Shown here: one piece after another, positions 45,701-53,778 of the stretch
Position numbering within the stretch: the stretch's first letter is position 1
Layout of the letters: every line of letters begins with the position of its first letter
Assembly: GCA_019423745.1 (NCBI GenBank)
Contig: JAHZAV010000011.1
Location: forward strand, 1-64,000
Direction of reading: 5' to 3'
DNA from: Lachnospiraceae bacterium
GTDB taxonomy: Bacteria; Bacillota; Clostridia; Lachnospirales; Lachnospiraceae
DNA length: 64,000 bases
Notes under the pieces: generated by a model
Seen by the model: the letters and a program-made list of their open reading frames with translations, nothing else
The model's database searches: none
Told to the model about the DNA's origin: nothing
Program-made: the position numbers and the translations under genes

Positions 45701-46840
45701 ATGAACAGAATAGGGAAAACATTAGTAACGACAGTTGTAATCAGTTCTTTATTTGTAACACCGGTACTTGCCGCGCCATCAACAACGGAGCTGGAGAATA
45801 AAAAAGCCTCAGCTGCAGAAGAAGCAGAATCTTTGCAGGAGCAGCTGACAGAACTTCTTACTAAGATTGGCAAAATGGAAGAGAAGCTGATCGAGACAGG
45901 GGAGAAAATTATTCAGGCTGAGGAAGACTTGAAAGAAGCAGAGGAAAAAGCGGAAGAACAATACGATTCCATGAAGCTTCGAATTAAATATATGTATGAA
46001 AATGGGGAATTGAGTTCTCTGGAAACGCTTGTATCAGCAGAAGATTTTTCGGATTTAGTAAATAAAGCAGAATATATTCAGAGCGTTCATACATATGACC
46101 GACAAAAGTTGGAAGAACTTGAGGAGACCGAAGCAGAAATAAAAGAATTGAAAGAAACGCTGGAGAGCGAACAGAAGAAGCAGCAGGAGATGCAGCAAGA
46201 GTATGAGCAAGAAGAAGAAAACCTGAATGCGACTTTGACAGAAAAGAAGGCAGAAATCGCCGATTTTGATGAGCAGATTGCGGCTGCAGCTGAAGCGGCG
46301 GCGCAAGAAGCTGCACAAAGAGAGGAAGAAGAGGCAGCAGAGCAGGAGGATAATGGCGGAAATGAGAATGGACAGCAGGCTGCAGCTGATAATGATACAT
46401 CCTCTGATAATTCTTCCGGTAATGCATCATCAGGAAATGGTTCTTCATCGGGAAATAATTCCTCGTCAGGAAATGGCTCCTCATCAGGAAATTCTTCGTC
46501 AGGAAATACTTCTGTGGCACAGGCGATTGTAAATGCAGCTTACAGCCAGTTAGGAGTTCCTTACGTATATGGCGGTTCTACTCCGGGGGTAGCTTTTGAC
46601 TGTTCAGGGCTTGTACAGTATTGTCATTCGGTTGCAGGAATTTCACTTCCCAGAACATCCTACGAACAAGGCGGATGTGGAGTGGCAGTAACAGATCCAC
46701 AGCCGGGAGATATTGTATGTTATGGAAGCCATGTAGGTATCTATATAGGTGGAGGAATGATGATACACGCTCCAAAACCAGGAGACGTAGTGAAAGTCGC
46801 CAGTGTTTACGGTAGTCCATGGTACAGAAGATGCTGGTAA
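45701..46840 (+). CDS. Secreted NlpC/P60 peptidoglycan hydrolase with coiled coil (paralogue 1)
   Basis: This 379-residue exported enzyme should cut peptidoglycan stem peptides. A signal peptide ends at about residue 24 (FVTPVLA/AP). A long coiled coil follows (about 30-210), similar in layout to PcsB/CwlO regulators that are activated by FtsEX. Then comes a Ser/Gly/Asn repeat linker and the NlpC/P60 domain, with C301 in FDCSGL and the histidine in GSHVGIY as catalytic residues. ATG at 45701 is preferred, with AAGGGA ten bases upstream; ATG at 45692 is too close to it. It is paralogous to the next gene. Confidence 0.9.
   Translation: MNRIGKTLVTTVVISSLFVTPVLAAPSTTELENKKASAAEEAESLQEQLTELLTKIGKMEEKLIETGEKIIQAEEDLKEAEEKAEEQYDSMKLRIKYMYENGELSSLETLVSAEDFSDLVNKAEYIQSVHTYDRQKLEELEETEAEIKELKETLESEQKKQQEMQQEYEQEEENLNATLTEKKAEIADFDEQIAAAAEAAAQEAAQREEEEAAEQEDNGGNENGQQAAADNDTSSDNSSGNASSGNGSSSGNNSSSGNGSSSGNSSSGNTSVAQAIVNAAYSQLGVPYVYGGSTPGVAFDCSGLVQYCHSVAGISLPRTSYEQGGCGVAVTDPQPGDIVCYGSHVGIYIGGGMMIHAPKPGDVVKVASVYGSPWYRRCW
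46411..46510 (+). repeat. Tandem Ser-Ser-Ser-Gly-Asn coding repeat
   Basis: About six units, mostly 18 nt with the last shorter, encode SSSGNG/SSSGNN inside the linker of the first NlpC/P60 protein. Third-position differences between units show the repeat is not very recent. Slippage here could vary linker length. Confidence 0.8.
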
Positions 46841-46854
46841 ATATAAAAGTTAAG

Positions 46855-46889
46855 AAGGAGGACGGCAAAGAAGCTGTCTTCCTTTTTTT
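46855..46889 (+). terminator. Rho-independent terminator after the first NlpC/P60 gene
   Basis: AAGGAGGACGGC (46855-46866) pairs with GCTGTCTTCCTT (46873-46884), followed by TTTTT. Confidence 0.88.
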
Positions 46890-46933
46890 GGTGGTGATTG
46901 CCTTATGTTTTTCTGAATATGTCGGGAAACTTG

Positions 46934-46962
46934 TTGAAATTGAAGATAAATTGTTGTATGCT
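46934..46962 (+). promoter_or_regulatory. SigA promoter of the second NlpC/P60 gene
   Basis: TTGAAA at 46934-46939, 17 nt, TATGCT at 46957-46962, about 90 nt upstream of the start codon. Confidence 0.68.
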
Positions 46963-47054
46963 TATTCTGTATAAATATAAATTAGGGTAAGAACGCGTCC
47001 AGGGGAAGCGTTGAATGAAGATAAGACAACAGTATATAGATAAGGTGGGAGAGT

Positions 47055-48176
47055 ATGAAGAAAAAAATAGTACAGGCATCTATTACAGCAATGGTAGTAA
47101 GCTCCATGGTAGTATGCCCTGTTTTTGCAGAACCATCTGTAGATGATCTGCAGAATGACAAAGCAGCTGCGGAAGGGGAAGTAGTATCTTTGCAGAGCCA
47201 GTTGACAAGCATTCTTGATAAGATTAATACACTGGAAAATGATCTTACAGAAAAGCAAGAAGAGATAGAAAAGGCCAATGTCGATCTGGAAGAAGCAATT
47301 GTGCAGCAGCAGCAACAGTTTGAGGATATGAAAAAGCGGATTAAGTACATGTATGAAGCAGGAAATGGGAATGAACTGGAAATTCTTCTTTCAGCTGAAA
47401 ATTTTTCCGATTTGATTAATAAAGCAGAATACATACAAAATGTACATGAATACGATAGAGAAAAGCAGGCAGAATGTGAAGCAACCACAAAGAAGGTAGA
47501 AGAGTTGTCCGCCACTCTTCAGAAAGAGGCAGAATCTTTGGAAGAGATGCAGGCACAGTTGGAGGAAGATAAGGCTTCACTTAATTCCATGATAGATGGA
47601 AAACAGTCTGAGATTGCCCAGTTGGATGCAAGCATTCAGGAGGCAGTAGCCGCCCAGAAAGCAGAGGAAGAAAAACGTCAGCAGGAGGCAGAGCAGGCAG
47701 CACAGGCAGCACAAAATGAGAACCAATCACAGCCAGATACCACTACTCCTGAAAATGGAAATGCAGGATCTGACGAAAGTAATGGCGGAAGTTCATCAGG
47801 CGGAGATTCTTCAATTGTACCTCCACAGGGAACAGATGGATGGGCAGTTGTAGCATATGCAAGGCAATTCCTTGGGAATCCATATGTGCTTGGGGGAAAC
47901 AGTCTGACAAATGGAATTGACTGCTCCGGATTTACACAGCAGATTTATGCAAAATTTGGAGTAAGCCTTGGAAGAACTGACAGTTCACAGGCATATGCAG
48001 GTGTGGAGGTTCCACTTTCACAGGCACAGGCCGGAGATTTACTTGTATACTATGGACATGTCGGTATCTACAACGGAACCGGAGGAATTATCCATGCTTC
48101 ATCTGAAAAGGTAGGAATTGTAGAGTGGCCAAGTTGTACATACAGACAGCTCCGCTGTGTGAGACGAGTTCTGTAA
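47055..48176 (+). CDS. Secreted NlpC/P60 peptidoglycan hydrolase with coiled coil (paralogue 2)
   Basis: This 373-residue paralogue has the same plan: signal peptide ending near residue 25 (VCPVFA/EP), coiled coil to about 215, an acidic Gln/Asn/Ser linker without the strict repeat, and an NlpC/P60 domain with C290 (IDCSGF) and the histidine in YGHVGIY. The region RIKYMYEAGN...LSAENFSDLINKAEYIQ is nearly the same in both proteins, marking a PcsB-like regulatory helix. Catalytic domains differ more (SLGRTDSSQAYAG). Separate promoters and terminators allow different expression. Confidence 0.9.
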   Translation: MKKKIVQASITAMVVSSMVVCPVFAEPSVDDLQNDKAAAEGEVVSLQSQLTSILDKINTLENDLTEKQEEIEKANVDLEEAIVQQQQQFEDMKKRIKYMYEAGNGNELEILLSAENFSDLINKAEYIQNVHEYDREKQAECEATTKKVEELSATLQKEAESLEEMQAQLEEDKASLNSMIDGKQSEIAQLDASIQEAVAAQKAEEEKRQQEAEQAAQAAQNENQSQPDTTTPENGNAGSDESNGGSSSGGDSSIVPPQGTDGWAVVAYARQFLGNPYVLGGNSLTNGIDCSGFTQQIYAKFGVSLGRTDSSQAYAGVEVPLSQAQAGDLLVYYGHVGIYNGTGGIIHASSEKVGIVEWPSCTYRQLRCVRRVL

Positions 48177-48196
48177 CCGAAAAAAATGATTGTAAA

Positions 48197-48249
48197 AGTG
48201 CCGGAAAGCCAGAAAAACTCTTGCATCCGGCATTTTTTTATGGTATTAT
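48197..48249 (+). promoter_or_regulatory. Terminator of NlpC/P60 paralogue 2 nested with the rpsB promoter
   Basis: GTGCCGGA near 48199-48205 pairs with TCCGGCA (48226-48232), followed by TTTTTTT, a terminator. Inside the same structure, TTGCAT at 48221-48226, 17 nt and TATTAT at 48244-48249 form the likely rpsB promoter. Its transcript has a leader of about 130 nt with a possible AAACC...GGTTT hairpin near 48306-48335, a candidate S2 autoregulatory leader. Confidence 0.68.
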
Positions 48250-48384
48250 ATTCAAGTCGCAAAAAAACACGTACATGTCTGCCTGTAAAGGTGCCTAAGC
48301 TTTTTAAACCATAGCGGATTCGAAAGCCGGTTTTATAGGAAATGAAATGTACGGAAGGAACAAAACCAAATGGAGGAAAGAAAC

Positions 48385-49152
48385 ATGAGTGTTATTTCAA
48401 TGAAACAACTTTTAGAAGCAGGTGTTCATTTTGGACATCAGACAAGAAGATGGAACCCTAAAATGGCTCCGTACATCTACACAGAAAGAAATGGTATTTA
48501 TATCATTGACCTTCAGAAATCTGTAGGAAAAGTAGATGAAGCATATCAGGCAATTTCCGATATCGCAGCAGAAGGCGGAACAATCCTGTTCGTAGGAACA
48601 AAGAAACAGGCACAGGATGCGATCAAGACAGAAGCAGAGCGTTGCGGTATGTTCTATGTAAATGAAAGATGGCTGGGTGGAATGCTCACAAACTTCAAGA
48701 CAATTAAGAGCAGAGTAAACCGTCTGAAAGAAATCGAAGCAATGGCAGAAGATGGAACATTTGATGTACTGCCTAAGAAAGAAGTTATCCAGCTTAAGAA
48801 AGAATGGGAAAAACTGGAAAAGAACCTTGGCGGAATCAAAGAAATGAAGAGACTGCCGGATGCAATCTTCATCGTTGACCCGAAGAAGGAAAGAATCTGT
48901 GTTCAGGAAGCGCATACACTTGGTATTCCGCTTATCGGTATTGCAGATACAAACTGTGATCCGGAAGAACTGGATTATGTGATCCCGGGAAATGATGATG
49001 CAATTCGTGCAGTAAAACTGATCGTTTCTAAAATGGCAGATGCTGTTATTGAGGCAAACCAGGGAGAAACAGGTTACGAAGAAGAGTATGTAGAAGGTGA
49101 AGAAGCTTACGAAGATCAGGCTGAAGAAGTTGAAGAAACAGTAGAGGCTTAA
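48385..49152 (+). CDS. rpsB: 30S ribosomal protein S2
   Basis: S2 is a late-assembling small-subunit protein. The 255-residue protein has [15 protein letters not shown] near the start, the family signature [13 protein letters not shown], and PDAIFIVD...[14 protein letters not shown]. The acidic C-terminal extension ([17 protein letters not shown]) is usual in Clostridia. ATG at 48385 follows TGGAGGAAAG; an upstream in-frame ATG at 48370 overlaps that site. It forms the classical rpsB-tsf operon. Confidence 0.97.
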   Translation: MSVISMKQLLEAGVHFGHQTRRWNPKMAPYIYTERNGIYIIDLQKSVGKVDEAYQAISDIAAEGGTILFVGTKKQAQDAIKTEAERCGMFYVNERWLGGMLTNFKTIKSRVNRLKEIEAMAEDGTFDVLPKKEVIQLKKEWEKLEKNLGGIKEMKRLPDAIFIVDPKKERICVQEAHTLGIPLIGIADTNCDPEELDYVIPGNDDAIRAVKLIVSKMADAVIEANQGETGYEEEYVEGEEAYEDQAEEVEETVEA

Positions 49153-49196
49153 TTGAAACACTTTCATAAATAAGATTTCGACGGAGGAATGAAAAA

Positions 49197-50117
49197 ATGG
49201 CAGTTACAGCTAGTATGGTAAAAGAATTAAGAGAACTGACAGGCGCTGGAATGATGGACTGCAAAAAAGCTCTTAATGAAACAAATGGAAATATGGACGA
49301 AGCAATCGAATACCTGAGAAAGAACGGCGAAGCAAAGGCTGTGAAAAAAGCAGGAAGAATCGCTGCTGAAGGTATTGTAATGGCTGAAGTAAAAGATGAC
49401 AAAACAGCAGCAATTGTTGAAGTTAACTCTGAAACAGACTTTGTTGCAAAAAATGCTGATTTCCAGGCATTTGTAAAAGCTGTTGTTAATCAGGCAATCG
49501 CATCCGATTCCAAGGATATGGACGCATTTATGGCTGAAGCTTGGAATGAAGATACATCCAAGACAGTAAAAGATGCATTGACAGAGAAAATTTCCATTAT
49601 CGGAGAAAACTTAAGCATCAGAAGATTTGAGAAGATCGTAACTGATGGATGTGCAGTAGCTTACATCCACGGCGGCGGACGTATTGGTGTTCTGGTTGAG
49701 GCAGACACAGATGTTGTTAATGATGAGATCAAGGCTTGCCTGAAAAATGTAGCTATGCAGGTTGCAGCTATGTCTCCGAAGTATGTATCCCGTGAAGAAG
49801 TTTCCCAGGAATACATCGATCATGAAAAAGAAATCCTGCTTGCACAGGCTAAGTTGGAAAATCCGAATAAGCCGGAAAATATCATTGAGAAAATGATCAT
49901 CGGACGTCTTAACAAAGAGATGAAAGAAATCTGTCTGTTAGATCAGGTATACGTTCAGGACAGCGACCTTACAGTTGGAAAATATGTAGAAAAAGTTGCA
50001 AAAGAGAACGGTGCTAACATGACAGTGAAGAAATTCATTCGTTTTGAGACCGGAGAAGGAATTGAAAAGAAAGAAGAAGATTTTGCAGCAGAAGTTGCAA
50101 AACAGATGGGAATGTAA
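49197..50117 (+). CDS. tsf: Elongation factor Ts
   Basis: EF-Ts is the nucleotide-exchange factor of EF-Tu. The 306-residue protein has the UBA-like N-terminal ELRELTGAGMMDCKKAL and the core motif VEVNSETDFVAKN. It is 44 bases after rpsB and shares its promoter. A terminator follows. No change from the family pattern is seen. Confidence 0.97.
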   Translation: MAVTASMVKELRELTGAGMMDCKKALNETNGNMDEAIEYLRKNGEAKAVKKAGRIAAEGIVMAEVKDDKTAAIVEVNSETDFVAKNADFQAFVKAVVNQAIASDSKDMDAFMAEAWNEDTSKTVKDALTEKISIIGENLSIRRFEKIVTDGCAVAYIHGGGRIGVLVEADTDVVNDEIKACLKNVAMQVAAMSPKYVSREEVSQEYIDHEKEILLAQAKLENPNKPENIIEKMIIGRLNKEMKEICLLDQVYVQDSDLTVGKYVEKVAKENGANMTVKKFIRFETGEGIEKKEEDFAAEVAKQMGM

Positions 50118-50139
50118 TCTCATAAACTAAAAGAACTTG

Positions 50140-50183
50140 AAAGCCCCTGAAAAGCCTGTGGAATGGCTTGCTTCAGGGGCTTT
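50140..50183 (+). terminator. Rho-independent terminator after rpsB-tsf
   Basis: AAAGCCCCTGAA (50140-50151) pairs with TTCAGGGGCTTT (50171-50182), with a nested AAGCC/GGCTT pair in the loop. T-rich sequence follows. Confidence 0.88.
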
Positions 50184-50286
50184 TGTGTCCCCCGGAAAAG
50201 TACAATGCAAAATATATACTTATTGATGAAAAGTACAACATAGAGATTAATTTGTAGGGATTAATTCAAATTTAGAGGGATTAGAA

Positions 50287-50667
50287 ATGATAAGAGATTT
50301 AATGTATATCGAGCTGAAAACAGGTTATTCGGATGATGGACCTGCATGGATTGGCTATGTGCAAACTTCAAAAAGTAAAAAAACCATTTATTTTAATGAC
50401 CGTGCTTTTCAAAAGAATAATGGGAATTATTCAAACTATATTGATATTGAAAATGGTGATGAATATTGGATTTCTGGTTTGAAAAAGAAAGAAAGTAACC
50501 GTCATTGGGCGGGGCGTGGTAAGATTATGATTGACCGCAGGGCGGTGAATGAATATCTTTCTTTCATTGGTGAGACGGAGTTGCCATTTAATTTATTTGA
50601 AGTGATAGATGTGGAAGATCATTTTCCTGTAGAAAGAATAAATAAATTATTGAATGAAAAAGTATAA
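50287..50667 (+). CDS. Conserved hypothetical small protein
   Basis: I recognise the pattern of this 126-residue protein from gut Firmicutes and Bacteroidetes but know no function. Characteristic segments are LMYIELKTGYSDDGPAWIG, TIYFNDRAF, GDEYWISGLKKKESNRHW and the final FEVIDVEDH. It has no membrane segment or signal. Relatives are sometimes labelled deoxyxylulose-5-phosphate synthase, which cannot be right at this size. The start follows TAGAGGGATTAGAA. Codon use is slightly more AT-rich than that of neighbours. Confidence 0.75.
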   Translation: MIRDLMYIELKTGYSDDGPAWIGYVQTSKSKKTIYFNDRAFQKNNGNYSNYIDIENGDEYWISGLKKKESNRHWAGRGKIMIDRRAVNEYLSFIGETELPFNLFEVIDVEDHFPVERINKLLNEKV

Positions 50668-50691
50668 AAGGAGGCAGCCTTTGGCTGTCTC

Positions 50692-50988
50692 CTATACGGA
50701 ATAAATTCCTTCTACAGTAATTTTTTTAAAGAATCTTGAGAGCCCCAGTTTTACTGTTTCGCTCATACTGAATGGGATGCGGCGTATAAGGATTTCTCCG
50801 AATTCATGAGAAAAGCTTAAAAAGCTGTTGCTCTTTAATCTATTTGTTTCTTCCGAATCAACAAATCTTGCTGATATAGTCACTCTGGGGCCGCCTCATG
50901 TGTTGCACATCTCTGGGGTGATTAAAATATTTCTATGGTCATTTTCCTGCATGTAAGCAGTGAGCCGTTCATCTAATTCAAATTTCAT
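50692..50988 (-). CDS. Probable small selenoprotein with CxxU motif (in-frame TGA)
   Basis: The minus strand from an ATG at 50988, with GAAAGGAG seven bases upstream, reads 30 codons, then TGA (50898-50896), then 67 more codons to TAG. Reading TGA as selenocysteine gives a 98-residue protein with Cys28 and Sec31 in MCNT-U-GGPR, a redox CxxU arrangement. A hairpin fitting bacterial SECIS rules follows. The layout (one N-terminal strand/helix, the C/U-Gly-Gly-Pro segment, a beta-rich C-terminal half) resembles small HesB-like or 'CC/Se motif' seleno families, from memory. A GTG at 50883 would give only the C-terminal 63 residues. A nonsense mutation is the alternative. Confidence 0.72.
50857..50875 (-). 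promoter_or_regulatory. Candidate bacterial SECIS hairpin
   Basis: On the minus strand, ATCAGCAA (50875-50868) pairs with TTGTTGAT (50864-50857), eight base pairs including one G-U, around loop GAT. The loop begins with G, and 28 bases separate it from the UGA. These values lie in the range reported for bacterial SECIS elements. It lies inside the coding region, as expected. Confidence 0.6.
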
Positions 50989-51183
50989 AATCAGGACTCC
51001 TTTCTTATCTGTTTTCTATAGTATGTCAGAAAATAAAAGAATGTTCAGTGATTGAATCACAGTTACCAAAGGAAGTGCTCTGTGCTATCTTTTCAAAGGT
51101 TTGAAGGATAACAAAATTTCTTTCAGGTGTGATATAATTATACTATGTTTGATAAAGTATTAGAGTAAAGGAAGGTATATAGC

Positions 51184-51831
51184 TTGTATTTTACATACGG
51201 TGACAGAGAAGTAGAATATTTAAAGAGTAAGGACAAAGTATTAGGGGAAATCATAGATCAAATTGGCCATGTTTATCGGGAAGTAGATGATGATTTATTT
51301 TCCGCGGTTGTTCATCATATTGTGGGGCAACAGATATCTACGAAGGCGCAGGCTACGATCTGGAGTCGGATGAGGGAGGGACTTGGCAGTATAGATGCAG
51401 AAAGTATTGGGACTGCGGAGAGTTCAAAGCTGCAGTCCTTTGGGATTTCTTTTCGCAAAGCAGAGTATATAAAAGACTTTGCAGATAAAGTGAGAAACGG
51501 AGAATTTCACCCTGATCAGATATCTTTTCTGTCTGATAAAGAAGCAATTGCACAACTGTCATCTTTAAAAGGAATTGGTGTGTGGACGGCAGAAATGATT
51601 TTGCTGTTTTGTTTGCAGCGTCCAGACATTTTCAGCTTTGATGATCTGGCAATCCAAAGAGGGCTTCGAATGGTTTACCATCACAGGAAAATTGATAAAA
51701 AATTATTTGAAAAGTACCGCAGACGTTTTAGCCCTTATTGCAGTGTCGCGAGCCTCTATCTCTGGGCGGTGGCAGGAGGAGCCATTCCGGATATGAAGGA
51801 TTATGCACCTAAGAAGAAACGTCCGACATAA
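51184..51831 (+). CDS. AlkA-type DNA-3-methyladenine glycosylase
   Basis: This 215-residue HhH-GPD glycosylase removes alkylated bases. The first helix DDLFSAVVHHIVGQQIST, hairpin LSSLKGIGVWTAEMIL and catalytic aspartate region FSFDDLAIQRG are clear; no Schiff-base lysine is present in the hairpin, so it is monofunctional. It lacks the N-terminal TBP-like domain of E. coli AlkA. It begins with TTG at 51184 after AAAGGAAGG. The ogt gene follows, giving an alkylation-repair pair. Confidence 0.9.
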   Translation: MYFTYGDREVEYLKSKDKVLGEIIDQIGHVYREVDDDLFSAVVHHIVGQQISTKAQATIWSRMREGLGSIDAESIGTAESSKLQSFGISFRKAEYIKDFADKVRNGEFHPDQISFLSDKEAIAQLSSLKGIGVWTAEMILLFCLQRPDIFSFDDLAIQRGLRMVYHHRKIDKKLFEKYRRRFSPYCSVASLYLWAVAGGAIPDMKDYAPKKKRPT

Positions 51832-51852
51832 ATGTGGAAATGGAGATGGGAT

Positions 51853-52398
51853 ATGCAGTACATAAGTCATTATAAGTCACCTATAGGTAATATTCTTTTG
51901 GCGGCAGAAACAGGATTTTTGACTGGATTATGGTTTGAGGGGCAGAAATATTTTGCCCTGCATTTGGATGAACAGCATGAAGAAAAGGAAATCCCTATTT
52001 TTGAGAGAACAAAACAGTGGTTGGATCTGTATTTTTCGGGAAAAGAGCCGGATTTTTCTGTACCGTTACGATTTACGGGAACTGATTTTCAAAAGGAAGT
52101 ATGGGAGATTTTATGTGCTATCCCGTACGGTGCGACTATGACTTACGGCGAGATTGCAAGAAAACTTGCACAAAAAAGAGGGAAAAAAAGTCTGTCAGCC
52201 CAGGCAGTAGGCGGAGCAGTAGGAAGAAACGGCATTTCAATCCTTGTTCCGTGTCACCGAGTTGTGGGAGCAGGGGGAAGCCTGACAGGATATGCGGGCG
52301 GGATAGATAAGAAAGAAAAATTGCTGGCGTTGGAAAAGACAGGGATGTCTCTTTATTTATGCCAAAGAGAGGAAGAGATAAATAATGGACTGGATTGA
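51853..52398 (+). CDS. ogt: Methylated-DNA-[protein]-cysteine S-methyltransferase
   Basis: Ogt removes methyl groups from O6-methylguanine in a suicide reaction. The 181-residue protein has the N-terminal ribonuclease-like domain and the active-site motif VPCHRVV near residue 138, followed by GYAGGIDKK. ATG at 51853 follows GGAGATGGG. An in-frame ATG at 51832, directly after the upstream stop, would add seven residues. It overlaps the next gene by 14 bases. Confidence 0.92.
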   Translation: MQYISHYKSPIGNILLAAETGFLTGLWFEGQKYFALHLDEQHEEKEIPIFERTKQWLDLYFSGKEPDFSVPLRFTGTDFQKEVWEILCAIPYGATMTYGEIARKLAQKRGKKSLSAQAVGGAVGRNGISILVPCHRVVGAGGSLTGYAGGIDKKEKLLALEKTGMSLYLCQREEEINNGLD

Positions 52399-52951
52399 AA
52401 AAACACTTGTAAAAGCAGATAACCTTCTGAAACACAAGGAGTCTATTTTTATTGCGATAGACGGCAGATGTGCGTCGGGAAAAACAACGTTTGCAGCACA
52501 ATTGCAAAAACAATGCGGTGGTAGTGTAATCCATATGGATGATTTTTTTCTGAGACCGGAACAAAGAACCTGGGAGCGACTGCAAAGGCCTGGTGGAAAT
52601 GTAGATTATGAACGGTTCCTGAAAGAGGTTATGGAGCCGTTGGCAAGAGGAAAGACCTGTTTCTACAAGCCCTATGACTGTCATAGACAGGATTTCGGAA
52701 AAGGCAGATATATCGAACCGGAGCAGATTATTATTGTAGAAGGATCTTATAGCTGCCATCCGGTTTTATGGAAATATTATGATCTTCATATCTTCCTGAC
52801 AATTGACGCCGATTTGCAGATGCAGCGTATCAGTCACCGGAATAAAGGGTGTATCGATGATTTTCGAGACAAATGGATCCCTCTGGAAGAAAAGTATTTT
52901 GCTGCCTGCGGAACGCAAAGCAAGTGTGAACTTATATTTTCGGCCTCTTAA
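52385..52951 (+). CDS. Uridine-kinase-like P-loop NTPase
   Basis: This 188-residue cytoplasmic protein has Walker A GRCASGKTTFA near residue 27 and a following HMDDFFLRPEQ segment, typical of uridine/phosphoribulokinase-like kinases. Later segments IIIVEGSYSCHPVLWKYYDL and RISHRNKG match the same family. The substrate is unknown; small nucleosides or sugars are possible. It overlaps ogt, so it belongs to the same transcript as the two repair genes. Confidence 0.82.
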   Translation: MDWIEKTLVKADNLLKHKESIFIAIDGRCASGKTTFAAQLQKQCGGSVIHMDDFFLRPEQRTWERLQRPGGNVDYERFLKEVMEPLARGKTCFYKPYDCHRQDFGKGRYIEPEQIIIVEGSYSCHPVLWKYYDLHIFLTIDADLQMQRISHRNKGCIDDFRDKWIPLEEKYFAACGTQSKCELIFSAS

Positions 52952-52986
52952 TTGAGATAATTCGCAGATGGAAAGGAATGGTAAAA

Positions 52987-53751
52987 ATGAAAGGAAAAGA
53001 ACTGATTTTCAGCCCGACAGGAGGAACAAAGAAGGTGGCAGATCTCCTTGTAAGAGAATGCGGCATAGAGAGTATAGAGATAGACCTGACGGATGCCACA
53101 GTTGAGTTTGAACGCATTTCGATGGAAAAGGATGAAGTAGCGCTAATAGCAGTGCCTTCCTATGGAGGACGTGTTCCCGGCCTTGCGGCTAAAAGACTTA
53201 GCCAGATTCAGGGGAATGGTGCAAAATGTGTACTTGTGTGTGTATATGGAAATAGAGCGTATGAAGATACGTTAACGGAGTTGTTGGACTTGGCGAAAGC
53301 ATGTGGTTTTAAAATAATTGCTGCTGTTGCTGCCGTTGCGGAACATTCCATTATACATCAATATGCTGCAGGAAGGCCGGATAGCCTAGATGAAGAAGAA
53401 TTGAAGGAGTTTGCAAAGAGAATCCGAAAGAAAATTCAAGAAGATAAGGAGGAAATGGACGTTGAAGTGCCGGGAAATCGGCCATATAAGGAATCTAAAC
53501 CTGTACCAATGATACCAAAAGCAGGGGAAGACTGTGAAGAATGTGGAATTTGTGCAAAGCAATGTCCTGCACAGGCCATCTCTTTTGCTCATTTAAAGGA
53601 TGCAGATGAAGAGAAATGCATTTCCTGTATGCGGTGCGTAGCAGTATGTCCTGCAGGGGCAAGAAAAATAAACGCAGCGGCAGCAGCCGCCGTTGCGCAG
53701 AAAATTGAACAGGCATGTTCTGTTAGAAAGAAAAATGAACTGTACTGCTAA
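52987..53751 (+). CDS. EFR1-type flavodoxin/2[4Fe-4S] ferredoxin fusion
   Basis: This 254-residue electron-transfer protein has an N-terminal flavodoxin fold (SPTGGTKKVADLL as the phosphate loop, YGNRAYEDTL in the FMN region). The C terminus has two clusters: CEECGICAKQCP, then CISCMRCVAVCP. This order defines the EFR1-family ferredoxins of anaerobes. ATG at 52987 is preferred over 52978 because AAAGGA at 52972-52977 is well spaced only for the former. It is 35 bases after the kinase gene. Redox partners are unknown; a link to the upstream genes is only positional. Confidence 0.9.
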   Translation: MKGKELIFSPTGGTKKVADLLVRECGIESIEIDLTDATVEFERISMEKDEVALIAVPSYGGRVPGLAAKRLSQIQGNGAKCVLVCVYGNRAYEDTLTELLDLAKACGFKIIAAVAAVAEHSIIHQYAAGRPDSLDEEELKEFAKRIRKKIQEDKEEMDVEVPGNRPYKESKPVPMIPKAGEDCEECGICAKQCPAQAISFAHLKDADEEKCISCMRCVAVCPAGARKINAAAAAAVAQKIEQACSVRKKNELYC

Positions 53752-53778
53752 AACAAAAAAGAGAGATTTTGGTCTGTC

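Noticed and set aside
46411..46510. Short direct repeats suggestive of a CRISPR array
   Set aside because: They are contiguous, in frame, without spacers, and encode a Ser/Gly/Asn linker. No cas genes are present anywhere in the window.
50692..50883. Stand-alone 63-residue protein starting at GTG 50883
   Set aside because: The GTG has no good binding site, and a longer frame with a strong site lies directly upstream across the TGA; the read-through explanation accounts for both parts.
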